A DNA stretch of 64,000 nucleotides, from NCBI GenBank assembly GCA_024305745.1, contig JAHRBS010000001.1, positions 2,976,001 to 3,040,000 on the forward strand, written 5' to 3'. The translations under genes and the position numbers were made by a program. The stretch comes from Polyporus tsugae. Its lineage: Eukaryota; Basidiomycota; Agaricomycetes; Polyporales; Polyporaceae. Positions 54,248 to 64,000 of this stretch are shown piece after piece. The notes under the pieces were generated by a model. That model was given only the letters and a program-made list of their open reading frames with translations, made no database searches and was not told the DNA's origin. How positions within the stretch are numbered: the stretch's first letter is position 1; the number at the start of each line of letters is the position of its first letter.

Positions 54248-57056
54248 TCAATCAGTGTAGGCCCCGACATTGGCGGGCTGTGCCAGACATCGCATCCGTC
54301 AGTCCTTTGACCAGTCGTCTGATCAGTTTGAGAAAAACACTCACAGCGACGTCGCGCGCATAGCGGTACAGCACGCCCCGCTTCTCGCGGAACTCGCGCG
54401 GGACCCACTTCTCGCGCCGGCGTTTCTGCTCCTCCTCGTTCACGAGCCAGTCGATCGTCCGCTGCTCCGCGTCGATGACGATCTCGTCGCCGTCCTCCAC
54501 GAGCGCGATCGGGCCCCCGACGAACGCCTCCGGGACGACGTGGCCTATGGTGCGCACGAGCTATGAGTTTCCCCGAGGCTAAGATTGATGTTATAGAAAA
54601 AGTGCTCACCGATGATGAACCCGCGCGAGGCCCCGGAGAAGCGGCCGTCCGTGATGAGCGCGGTCTTACCACCCAGCCCGGCACCCATGAGCGCGGCGGT
54701 CTGGCCCAGCATCTGCGGTGCGTCGCGGTCAGCCCTCGTTCGCTTCCGATTTTATTCGACGTATCAATGAAGGACAGGATACGCACCTCTGGCATGCCCG
54801 GCGCGCCCTTGGGGCCCTGGTACCGGAAGATGACGACCATGCCCGCGGTGACCTCACCCCGCTCGAGCGCGTCGAAGAACGGCGGGATGCTGCACGCATC
54901 ACATCGTCAGCCCTCACGTTCCACCAACACATGAAACGCAGTAGACAGACCTGTCGAAGCACTTCGCGATGCCCCTGAACTGCAGCCCCTCCTTGCCCGT
55001 GATCTTCGCGACCGCAGTCTCGGGCGCGAGGTTCCCGCGGAGGATCGTGAGGTGGCCGGTCGCCTTGATCGGGTTGCTCAGCGGCCGGACGACCTCCTGG
55101 TTGCTGAAGTCGAGCTCGGGCACGTCCTCGACGTTCTCCGCGAGCGTCTTGCCGGTCACCGTCAGCTGCGTGCCGTCGATGAGGTCTGTGTGCTTGAGGA
55201 GGTACTTGAGCACCGCGGGGATGCCGCCCACTCTGTGCAGGTCCTCCATGACGTACTTTCCCGACGGCCTGCGCGGTGTGTGTTAGAACCAAACCACGGG
55301 CAGCTGGCAATGTGAGAGAACGATGGGGGGAGGTGACGTACTTGACGTCGGCGAGGTAAGGGGTCTTGTTGGCCACGGTCTGGAAGTCGTCAATGGTAAT
55401 GTTGACATCCGCCGAGCGTGCCATGGCGAGGATGTGGAGGACGGCATTGGTCGAACCACCAATAACGTTGACGATGGTAATCGCGTTCAAGAACGAGTTG
55501 CGAGTGAGAATATCCCTATACAACCATTAGCGATGTGCGGGCGCGCATGCATAGGAACCGTACTTGGGCTTCAGGTCGAGCTCGAGAAGGCGCTTGAGGT
55601 ACCCGGCAGCCTTGATGCACTCTTGCTTCTTCTCGGCGTAGGTGGCGGGCGTACTTGCAGAGTAGGGGAGGGAGAGCCCGAGAACCTCGAGAACAGACGA
55701 CATGGTATTTGCGCTACAGGTGGAAAACCCGACATCTCAGTATATCTTCCGTAATGGATGTGTTCGCGAGAAACTTACGTGAACATACCACCGCACGCAC
55801 CAGGACCAGGGCAGGAGTGACGGACGACATCCAGCCGCTGCTCCTCGGTGATCTTACCAGTAGCGTATGCACCATATGACTCGAACGCGTCGGCAATGTT
55901 CATGTTCTCGCCGGCCTTGAAGCCCATGTTTGGGCAGTCGACTTTACGAACACCGGGCTGGATGGTGCCACCGTAGACGATGACAGTGGGGCGGTTGTGG
56001 CGAGCGGCGGCCATGACACAACCAGGCATATTTTTGTCACATCTGGGGTACGTCCTGTAAGCACGGATTGCGACATGACGATACGGCCAGCGTACCCGGG
56101 GATTGAGATGTTGCCGTCGTAGTGTTGCGCCTGGAGAGACATTCAGAGACTGAGTGAAGATGAGGAGAAGTCGGGACTGACCATAACAACAGTCTCGATG
56201 GCGTCCGCGATGTGATCACGACTCGGCAGCCTTGAGAGATGCTACGTCAGATGTAGCATACAAGGCTGAAGGTCTAATCACATACGAATAGCGCATACCC
56301 TCGGTGCCCATGGTAATACCATCGCTGCGAGTCGTCAATATGCATTCAAATCTTTTTGAAACAAGTGAACTCACCTGACACCAATGGTGCTGAAAGTCAA
56401 GCCAACAAGGCCCTCCTGCGTGCATCCCTCCTTTACGTGCCTAGCAAGATCGAGCTGCGAGCCGCGACGAGCTGTTCAGCACGCATATATCCACTTCTAT
56501 CGCTGGATCAGACACTCACAAGGTGGTTGTTGCAAGGGTTTCCTTCACGAGCATAAGACGCCAACCCAATCCCCTCTCTGGACGATACCACTCACCCTCC
56601 CACCAGACTGGAGAAATGCCGATCTAAAAGCAGCACCCAGCACCCACATCCGAATGAGCTATTGACTTCCAGATAGATGCGTTCGGGCATACGCACCTGT
56701 GGTTTGTCCAAGTCCTCCACGGTAACGCCCACAGCGTGCACTGTCCCGCTGCTTCAGGAACCAATCCCGAACACCCGAAATGAAAGGCAACGTACACATC
56801 GCCTGAGCGCCTCCGCGCCTCTATAGAAAGCCATTAGCCGAGGACGTCACGGAACGTAAACGACGGGCGTCGCACCTTGTCCTGAGTGAGGTAACATGAG
56901 TGCTTGTTGAGCTTCGCGCCGCTGCTGGGCGACGACGGCTTGACCGAGTGACTGTCCAGATCCAAATCGCAGGCTGCAAGTGAGCCCAATTCTCCCGCGA
57001 AAGTTGCTTTCGAAGGAGCGCACGTACATCTGAACGTCTCCTGCGTCGGCAGACAT
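54248..57056 (-). CDS. ILV3: dihydroxy-acid dehydratase
   Basis: Fe-S enzyme of valine/isoleucine synthesis, normally mitochondrial; it dehydrates 2,3-dihydroxy-acids to 2-keto acids. Eighteen short exons join in phase, from MSADAGDVQ (57056) through [50 protein letters not shown] and [12 protein letters not shown] to PANVGAYTD (stop 54248-54250). Cluster and active-site regions are present: [52 protein letters not shown]. The core is complete. The first exons rest on weaker splice sites, and the predicted N-terminus is short and not an obvious mitochondrial presequence. Its last three exons lie in the right arm of the inverted duplication. Confidence 0.93.
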
Positions 57057-57595
57057 GGCGATGGTGGTGGTAAGGTGTCAAGAAGCAAAAGTCGGAGGCC
57101 TAGGGCCAATTCAAAGCGTCCGCGGCCAGCCTAGGCGGACGTGCTCAGCTCGTCGTCGCGCACAAGCAGGCCTGAAATATTTGCAGGCCACGACAGATGA
57201 CTCTCCCGCAGGAGGGCCGCTGACTCGCCGGTCCGGGATGAAATCGCAGCGATTCACGTCAGATCGATCTCCAGCACGCAATCGCGATATCGCCCTTCAT
57301 CTTATCGAATCCCCCCATCACCATTGGTCCCATGAACCTCACCTCAAACAGATACAAACGGCATGCTGCAGTATAAGTTCAGGGGTCAAATCCGCTGGTT
57401 TCTATAGGCTGATCTATATCTTGCGCTATTCGATAACTTACTCTACACAGTATACAAACGGCTGCTGCAGTAGTTAGCCTAGAATACGGGGTACATAGCG
57501 CAGCGAAGGACCTTACTACTCAGCGAAGCATAACGGTCTAGACTATGCTCTCGACGTCCACCAGTGGCCATTTCCCGGACGACGCTTTCCTCGAG
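57057..57595. other. ILV3 upstream / PEX5 downstream region
   Basis: 539 nt. A direct repeat (ACAAACGGC(A/T)GCTGCAGTA) occurs at about 57354 and 57453. No gene. Confidence 0.45.
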
Positions 57596-60500
57596 TCAGA
57601 AGTCGAAGCCCACTTCGCGGAATGCCTCCAGCTTCGTCCCCGGCCGCGCCATATCGGCCAGGTCCTGCCGGTCCTATGACACGCCACAGTGAGCCCCCAT
57701 GACTGCACCATTGCGAACATCGGGGAGAGTGCTCACCATAGCCTGGAATGCGCGCCGGAGGGTCGTCCACAGCTGCTCGCTCTTTTCGCCACCAGACGAT
57801 TCCTGCAGGGCAAGCGCGCTGAGGAAATGCTCGATCGCCTCCCTGTGCGCGCCGATGTTCAAGCCTATTATTTTTTCCAAGTCAGCAGACCGGCGACATC
57901 AAGAGGAAGCACGGTTAAAGGGGGTAGCACTCACAGGCCACGCCGACGTTGTAAATGGCACGCGTGTATGTCGGCCGGAGCTGCAATGCTTCGCGATATG
58001 CACCCAGAGCTTCCTCGGGCTTGTTGCCGTTCGAGAGACACGAGCCCAGCCGGTTCCAGAGCAGGTAATCCTTCGGTCGCATGCCCAGGGCAGCCTCAAA
58101 GCAGTCCTTTGCACGGGTGAAGTCGCCACTCGTGTAGAACAGAACGCCCAAGCCGATCTGAACATCCGGATCGAGCTCGCCACGCTCGTACTGCCCGCGA
58201 GCAATGCCGAGATACGCCTCCGTAACCTGCTCCTGGGAGTGCCAAGACGACAGGCTGAGCGACTTCCACTGATCGTCCGTGATCTTGGCATCGGGGAACC
58301 GAGCGTGTAGCCAGCGTAGGAGCATGGTGTGCGATGCCCTCTCCAAAGATTCGTTGGTGTACGTGATAGCGAGAGACTGGACGAAATTGATCAGCATTCA
58401 GGAAAGGAAGAAAAGTTGCGATGTAACTTACGAGCATGCCCAACCCAGCGGCTTTAGCGGCCTCTGCTCGCTTCACGCCTTCGCTGAGAGCGCGCATGGC
58501 AGCATCGTCGCGTTCGTCCATACTCCTCGTCTCACCCAGCAAGATCCAGGCTTCATAACCACCCTCGCCCAGATCGCCGTGCTGGATAGCCGCTTCCAAA
58601 AGCAAGGCAGCTTCGGAAAGGGATCCGTTCTGTGCGAGCAGGTCCTTCGCCTCTTGCAACGACGATCTCGAATGATTCGGGTCGAGGTATTTGTTATCCC
58701 TCTCTGTTAACATGCATGCCCGTGAGGACCAGCGAAACGACGCATGGAAGGAGTACGTACCGAATACATAATCTCCAAGAGTAGGAATACCCTGGTCATC
58801 GAATTGAAGTGGCGGCTCCGGCGAGAAATCAGTGGAGTTCATGCTATCCCAAGCATTCTGCATCATCCCGCCGTAGTCGAAATCGGGGTCCTCGCGCTGC
58901 GAGTTCATCAGCTGGTTGAACTGCGCCTCCCACTTCGCCACGTCCTCCTCGGGCGGGGGTAGATCGGAGTTCTGCAGCTGCTCCCAGACCCTACACACAC
59001 GCATACAGTTAGCACGGAACTGAAAAAACGACGCGCAACCAGAAACCGATGCGCACTGCTTGAAGCTCGCCTCTTCAAGGGGCGCTTCCTCGGCTGCCTT
59101 CCCCTTCCCCTTCTCCAAGCCCACCGACTCGAGGCCGTTCGCAAGCTGCTCCACGACATCGTCTGTGACCTCTGTTATCCGCGCGCCTTCTGTTTGATTC
59201 GCGAGGGAGGCGTGCACCTGCGCGAACGCCGCGTCGAAGTCGATCTCACGCGCCTTGCCTTTGCCCTGGCCCATGCTCATTTGTGGCATGCTCATGCCCA
59301 TCCCGTACGACGACATCCCAAGAGGCATACTCCGACCATATAATCCGGATTGCATATAAGGCGCTTGGCTGACTATAACACATTCGGGTGTCAGTATCAA
59401 CGTACAACTCAAGGATGAGATGATGTCGGGAAAGGGGACATTGGGAGGCGTCAGGGCCTCTCATCCTTTAGAATCCGCCACTTCCGCCAAGGTACTGACT
59501 TGCGGAAGTCAAATCCGCCAGATTTGTCATCGACCCTGCCCTCACCCTCCCTCGAGCACACAGCGTGTTACAGCCACCCCGCACTGTACCTCGCGTTACT
59601 AAATCCCGCTCCATACACCTGGCTGGTGCTGAAATCCTGCAGCCACATCGCTTGAGTCGCGACGATGGGTACCCACCCGCTCGCAAGGCATACGCAATCC
59701 TCCGGGCCAGGGTCCTGAGCACCATCATTGGTTCGGAGAAGAGGCCAATGATGGTGAAGAGGAGCAGACGATTATCAAGAAACCATGAGCGCATGCGACA
59801 GCGCGGCAAACATCGCCGGCAATGCTTTTACACCAAGCTCCTGGCAGGTCGGCGGCTCGCCGGAATCCCGGCACTCCGAAGGAGTTCCACATCCGCGGCC
59901 ATGCTCACGGTCCCACAACAGCGCATATATGCACATATCAGGCGACCGCACCCGATGCGTCCAGCATCCAGCGGGGTAAACGACTTCGTCTCGACAGTCG
60001 CGCGGAATATAGGGACGGAAGCAAGACAAATGGCACGGAAATACTCACAATTGGACTGCATGGGCATGTTCTGCTGGCCCGACGGCTGCGCAATCTGTGC
60101 GACACCATCGAACTCCGCGCTCCACCCTCCATTGGATGTATGCGTACGCAGCATCTCTCCGGGCGCACCGCGCCCCGCGTGCATCTCGTTCCAAGCCTTG
60201 CCCAGGTCGTGCCCCGCTTGCGGGGGAGCACTCGCGAAGCGTTCGGGCTCAGGGGGCATAACGTGGCGGGGCATAGCGAACGCTGGGGGTGCGCCTGCCT
60301 GTTGTGCGCCGCCGTCGAAGAACTGGCGGGCCATGGCGAGATCCTGCTGAGATCCATGCGCGGCGGAAGAAGCGGGGAGGTGGTGAAGCTGGGATTCGAA
60401 GAGCGTGAGCGGAACGCTCGAGGATGGAACTCTTCACAGCACTCACTCGTGAACCAGAAGGACCTGAAATCCTATCCTAGCAAACATCCAGGGATGAGTC

Positions 60501-60635
60501 CGTAGTGGTCTGACAAAGCCGAGGCCCACACACCTGCTGCAGGCTGCGATCGCCCTCAGTGTGCTTCAGGACTTGCGAGAGTGGATTGAAGGGTACCGCG
60601 CACTCTGCGCCGGAGATGAGACCTTGCAACGACAT
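57596..60635 (-). CDS. PEX5: peroxisomal targeting signal 1 receptor Pex5
   Basis: Cycling receptor that binds the C-terminal SKL-type signal and carries matrix proteins into peroxisomes. Exons (complement) 60534-60635, 60447-60476, 60049-60388, 59057-59372, 58761-58990, 58432-58703, 57935-58376, 57737-57864 and 57596-57673, in phase, 645 residues. N-terminus MSLQGLISGAECAVPFNPLS has the conserved Cys (residue 12) that is monoubiquitinated for export, then KHTEGDRSLQQDR. A WxxxF-type motif is visible in KWEAQFNQL. C-terminal TPRs: YEAWILLGET, RGELDPDVQIGLGVLFYTS, AKDCFEAALGMRPKDYLLWN, RLGSCLSNGNKPEEALGAYR. The third intron is 676 nt, about ten times the usual size here. Complete. Confidence 0.94.
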
Positions 60636-61055
60636 TGTCGCAGCAGTGGTTTGTGGTATTGAAGGCAGAACCTGGCCGGACAAGTGACGGTGACGGAAGA
60701 AGGTGGTACAGAGCAAGTGCGTAAATATGCCGGTGTGGGGTCGTGCGGTGTCGGTCCGGATATTCCCGACCATGTGAATGCATCCTCAATGGGCGCTTCT
60801 GAATCAGGCTTTCCAACAAAGGGCCGTCACTGCTCGACTGGATATTACTTTTCCTTCCTCCTTACCAGCTCTGGGCTCCTTGCTAGCTGAGAGACCACTG
60901 GAGATCACACCCAAATATCATCCAAATATGCCCGGTCGCAAATTCTGTCAAGTCGAAGTTCGCGAACTCCTGCCTGAGGGACACGGGTACGTCGAGACTC
61001 CATTGATTTGTTATACAGAAGGTCCCCCCATGACCAACACTATCCCTACTCTTCC
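60636..61055. other. PEX5 upstream region
   Basis: About 420 nt between PEX5 and the DJ-1 gene, both on the minus strand. No element recognised. Confidence 0.45.
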
Positions 61056-61810
61056 TCAGTTATTGAGGGACTCTCCCTCACCAAACATGTACGCGAAGGG
61101 ATCCCAGTTGGGATCGTCCCTCCACTCGTACTCCATCCCGTTCGCCACGAACCGCGCCTTCTTCTCCCCAAAGATCTTCGAGATCCAGGCCAAGGTAACG
61201 TCTATCCCTGCACTGACGCCTGCGGACGTCCAGCAGTTCCCGTCGACGACGTACCGGGCGGTCTTCACCCAATTCACGTTCGGGCCCGCGGCGGTCGCTA
61301 TCTTCCAGGCCGCCTTGTTCGTCGTCGCGCGCTTCCCATCGAGCACGCCCGCCCTCGCCGCGATGGACGCTCCGTTGCAGACCGTGATGAGGTACTTGAG
61401 CTTCGGGTACGTCTTCTTGACGAACTCGACCGTAGGTCCGGCCGTCTCCTCCATGACGCCAATGCCGCCGGGGATAAGGAGCACCTCGAGGTCGTCGGGC
61501 ACGGTCTCATGGGTGTGCGTCGGGACGACGGTCACGCCGAAGCGAGAACCCTTCTTGTTCATCCGAGGGTTGCTCGTTCCAGAGTAGACAGTGTCAAGCG
61601 TCGTGGCGATGACATAGAGGTCGATTTTGTGGTCAATGGAGAGCGTGAAAAGTGCCTCGAGCGGCCCGAAAGTGTCGAGAAGCTCGAAGCCGGGGAAGAC
61701 AGCAACCCCGATTTTCGAGATGGAGCCGGCTGCAACGTATCTCAAGTGAGTCGATACGGTATACGAAAGTCGCACAGAGGTTGCGCACCGGTGACCTGCT
61801 CAGCGCTCAT
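61056..61810 (-). CDS. DJ-1/PfpI family protein
   Basis: Exons (complement) 61789-61810 and 61056-61729 join in phase to 231 residues, starting MSAEQVTAGSISKIGVAVFP; the long second exon alone lacks an ATG. Seen: FPGFELLDTFGPLEAL (Glu near the nucleophile), VLLIPGGIGVMEETAG, YLITVCNGASIAARAGVLDG (nucleophilic-elbow Cys), KRATTNKAAW, and WTSAGVSAGIDVTLAWI. This is the ThiJ/PfpI type, close to isonitrile-hydratase-like and glutamine-amidotransferase-like members; substrate unknown. Probably cytosolic; no targeting signal. The nucleophile and its Glu partner are present, so it should be active. Confidence 0.92.
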
Positions 61811-62908
61811 TCTTCGTTTCGTGGATGGATGCGTAGTGTGGGGTAGGGACTGTACCGCTGCTTTGAAGCTCGGTGCTTCTCTTTACGCCTATTTATACCC
61901 CTGCCTTCTCTGGGAGTTGGAAATGCCCCGATCGGTGTTCCTCTGCAGTCTTACCTAGTGTGGAGGATTGCCGGCGTGGCGTACCAGTTTCGGTCCGAGT
62001 ACGGCTACTATATTGCAACCGGTTGGCGAGGACAAATAGCAAATGCGCCCGCATAAATTCTCCATACAGTACCAGTCCATACGCTCAGCGCTCACTGTGA
62101 TCCCAATCGGTTCCCATACGCTGCGCCGCCAAGTGTATACGTATACGTTGTCATCCGGCCTATCTGCGTCCCTTGCACTGCATGGCGGGGAGATACTGTA
62201 TGTTGTATGCAGTGTTTCTACGCTTTCTGACATCGATAGTCATATTAGCGATGAAGTGAAGGATGGGTGTCTTCTTGATGCCAGAGCTCTGAGCCCGTAT
62301 GCGACCTCGGTGTACTACGAGAGAAGTAACTTATAAGTAGCCTGTGTGTCGAAAGCCATTCGTCAACACAAGCAGACGTAATATACCTTCGGATGTCACA
62401 CAAGAAGGTTAGCGGCGCGGTTGGCAAGCGCTGAAATGTGTTGCACTCACACATGAAGAGTCCCTTGCCAACTGCGACCAGTGAGTACTGAGTATTGCGT
62501 ACTGACTGCACGACTGACATACTGCAGCTATAAACCCCGATGCCCAGATCTTTCGTTTATGGCTCTTTTCTTTCTCTCACATACGATAGTGTTTCATTTG
62601 AGAACGGTGAAACACGCATGCTATCAGTATGTCAGTTTCATCTACGCGTGCGGCTAAGATTATGACATAGCCCACGTCCGACGGTCATACGCAAAGTGGA
62701 GAAAAACTCCGAGAAGCAACTCGCAATTTTTTCCGTGAGCGCTGCTGCGAGGTCCCATCATATATAACGTACGGATCGGCGTGCTCTGAACCGGACATCA
62801 ATTCCAGTCACTTGCCTCTTCCTCTTCCTCTTCCATCCCATCCGAATCCTTGCTTACCTATCCATTCCCTATACACTATCACTGACGTATAGCACAACGT
62901 ACCACGCC
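61811..62908. other. divergent intergenic region
   Basis: Between the DJ-1 gene (-) and the hydrolase (+). Open frames are short and unrecognised; CT-rich TCTTCCTCTTCC repeats lie just upstream of the hydrolase start. Confidence 0.45.
62761..62767 (+). promoter_or_regulatory. TATA-like box
   Basis: TATATAA 142-148 nt upstream of the hydrolase ATG; position fits a core promoter with a 5' UTR of about 110 nt. Confidence 0.5.
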
Positions 62909-64000
62909 ATGTTGAAATCTAACGCAGCGACCCTCGCAGTCGTTGGCATCGCGGGTCAAATGATGACTGCGCGCGCGCAGCTATCCGAATGGACTCCCTG
63001 CCCGCAATTCACTAACCTGTCCTGCGCGTACTTTGACATTCCGCTGGACTACTACAACACCTCCGCTGGCAATGGACAGCTACTTGTTGTCAAGGCGAAT
63101 GCCACCGGCGAGCGCAAGGGCACGATCTTCTTGAACCCTGGTGAGCTGACATACGATGGCTATCCGGGACTCTCGATTTCGTTTACTGATACCCCCCGTT
63201 CACATTTGCAGGTGGTCCAGGTGTATCCGGCCTCTCGTCTTTGGCCACTGACGGAGAGGCGTTGATGAACCGGACCGGAGGTGCCTACGACTTCATCAGC
63301 TGGGACCCCCGCGGCGTCGGCCCATACACTTAGTACGTCGCCATTATTTTCTCCTCGAACTGTAGAGTCTGACTTTCGCGACCCAGCCCAGGAAACGTAT
63401 ATTGCATCGCCGACGACGAGTTTGCCGGCTTCTGGAACGGCACCATCGAGGCGACCGGTATCAACCAGATCGGAAACTTTACGAACCAGACCGACATCCA
63501 AGCCCTCTACTCTCAGGCTCCGATCCTGGACAAGAAGTGGAAGGAGCTCGGCGATCACTGCTTGTCTGGGCCGAACGCTACGACGCTCGGCTATATCGGC
63601 ACTGCGGCGACCGTGCGCGACTTGGTCGGGCTCGCGGACGCCGTCGTGGGACAGAACAGCACGATCAATTACTGGGGTCTCTCGTACGGCACCCTTGTCG
63701 GCGCGTGGTTCATCAACAGTGGGTCATCACTCGACAGCATCATTTGCGTAGAGGGGCTCGAGCTAAAACGGTACTGCGCAGTGTTCCCCGAACGTGTCGG
63801 CCGTGTTATCCTTGATGGTGTGCTCGATGCCACCAGGGTCGCCTCTACCCAGTCGTACCAGGTAAGTATCATTCCGACATGTCTGGTCGCTGGAGTGCAT
63901 ATATGTTAATTCTTACCTCTAGCTCTGGCGTGACCAACTCGGGGCGGCCGAAGACGGCTACACCGGCTTAGCCACAGCCTGTGCACTTGCGGGACCCGAC
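62909..64000 (+). CDS. secreted alpha/beta hydrolase, TAP-like (partial)
   Basis: Exons 62909-63140, 63212-63332, 63387-63718, 63782-63861 and from 63923, in phase; the gene runs off the window. Signal peptide MLKSNAATLAVVGIAGQM..ARA, then WTPCPQFTNLSCAYFDIPLD (the entry motif of the tripeptidyl-aminopeptidase-like family), the oxyanion-hole strand NPGGPGVSG, SWDPRGVG, and the nucleophile elbow YWGLSYGT (Ser in GxSxG). After it come FPERVGRVILDGVLD and LWRDQLGAAED. Family members are extracellular exopeptidases or hydrolases acting on peptides; the C-terminal TAP domain with Asp/His would lie beyond the window. Several Asn-X-Ser/Thr sites suggest glycosylation. Confidence 0.9.

Larger units (their letters stand above)
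51248..54788. repeat. inverted duplication, right arm
   Basis: Reverse-complement partner of 45787-49370. On its outer side (54788) it runs without a break into the rest of ILV3, so this arm is probably the original locus and the left arm the copy. Contains ILV3 exons 16-18, the right beta-prism gene and the unrecognised coding-like segment. Confidence 0.92.

Noticed and set aside
59565..60505. Long plus-strand frames across PEX5
   Set aside because: Antisense to PEX5 exon 3 and its long intron; no domain.
1..64000. tRNA, rRNA, CRISPR arrays, prokaryotic operons, viral or retrotransposon polymerase genes
   Set aside because: Looked for cloverleaf B-box patterns, spaced direct repeats and reverse transcriptase, integrase or transposase motifs; none seen by eye. 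A covariance-model or repeat-library scan could still find short RNAs or old elements.

Overview
The window is nuclear DNA of a filamentous basidiomycete, most likely an agaricomycete of the polypore type. Genes are cut by many short introns (mostly 45-75 nt, GT..AG), coding sequence is GC-rich, and several proteins are recognisable only as basidiomycete types (PARP-type zinc-finger relic, F-box/WD40 protein, stalked single-pass membrane proteins). Species and chromosome cannot be told from the sequence. Splice sites were joined by eye and checked for phase; most multi-exon models close exactly.

Layout: 0-6.4 kb is gene-poor and holds relics (HSF-type DNA-binding domain, Hsp90, 3' end of a GH55 glucanase) and a foldback MITE-like element. 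6.5-15 kb carries a basidiomycete protein of unknown function, ribosomal protein L11 (uL5), an F-box/WD40 protein and an old-yellow-enzyme reductase. 15-26 kb has an apparent L11 relic, a small membrane protein, CIA1, a broken PARP-type zinc-finger gene, a broken WD40 paralogue and a stalked membrane protein. 27-31 kb is one 12-exon gene ending in a HicA-like fold. 31.5-45 kb holds a small secreted protein, a Gyp1-type Rab GAP, a Nup50/Nup2 nucleoporin transcribed divergently from an Mga2/Spt23-type membrane-bound regulator, a carboxylesterase relic and AIM24.

45.8-54.8 kb is the most striking structure: two arms of about 3.55 kb in inverted orientation around a spacer of about 1.9 kb. Each arm has an intact copy of a small gene whose product looks like a beta-prism (MABP-like) protein. 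The right arm continues into the complete ILV3 gene; the left arm keeps only its last three exons, with a frameshift. The spacer carries a membrane-protein gene.

55-64 kb holds ILV3 (branched-chain amino acids), PEX5 (peroxisomal import receptor), a DJ-1/PfpI protein and the start of a secreted alpha/beta hydrolase that runs off the window.

The housekeeping genes (RPL11, CIA1, GYP1, NUP50, MGA2, AIM24, ILV3, PEX5) form no pathway cluster. CIA1 acts in cytosolic/nuclear Fe-S assembly and ILV3 is an Fe-S enzyme matured in mitochondria, so their proximity is not taken as functional. The recurring theme is local duplication and decay: several 3' gene ends without 5' parts, degraded paralogues, and one young inverted duplication.
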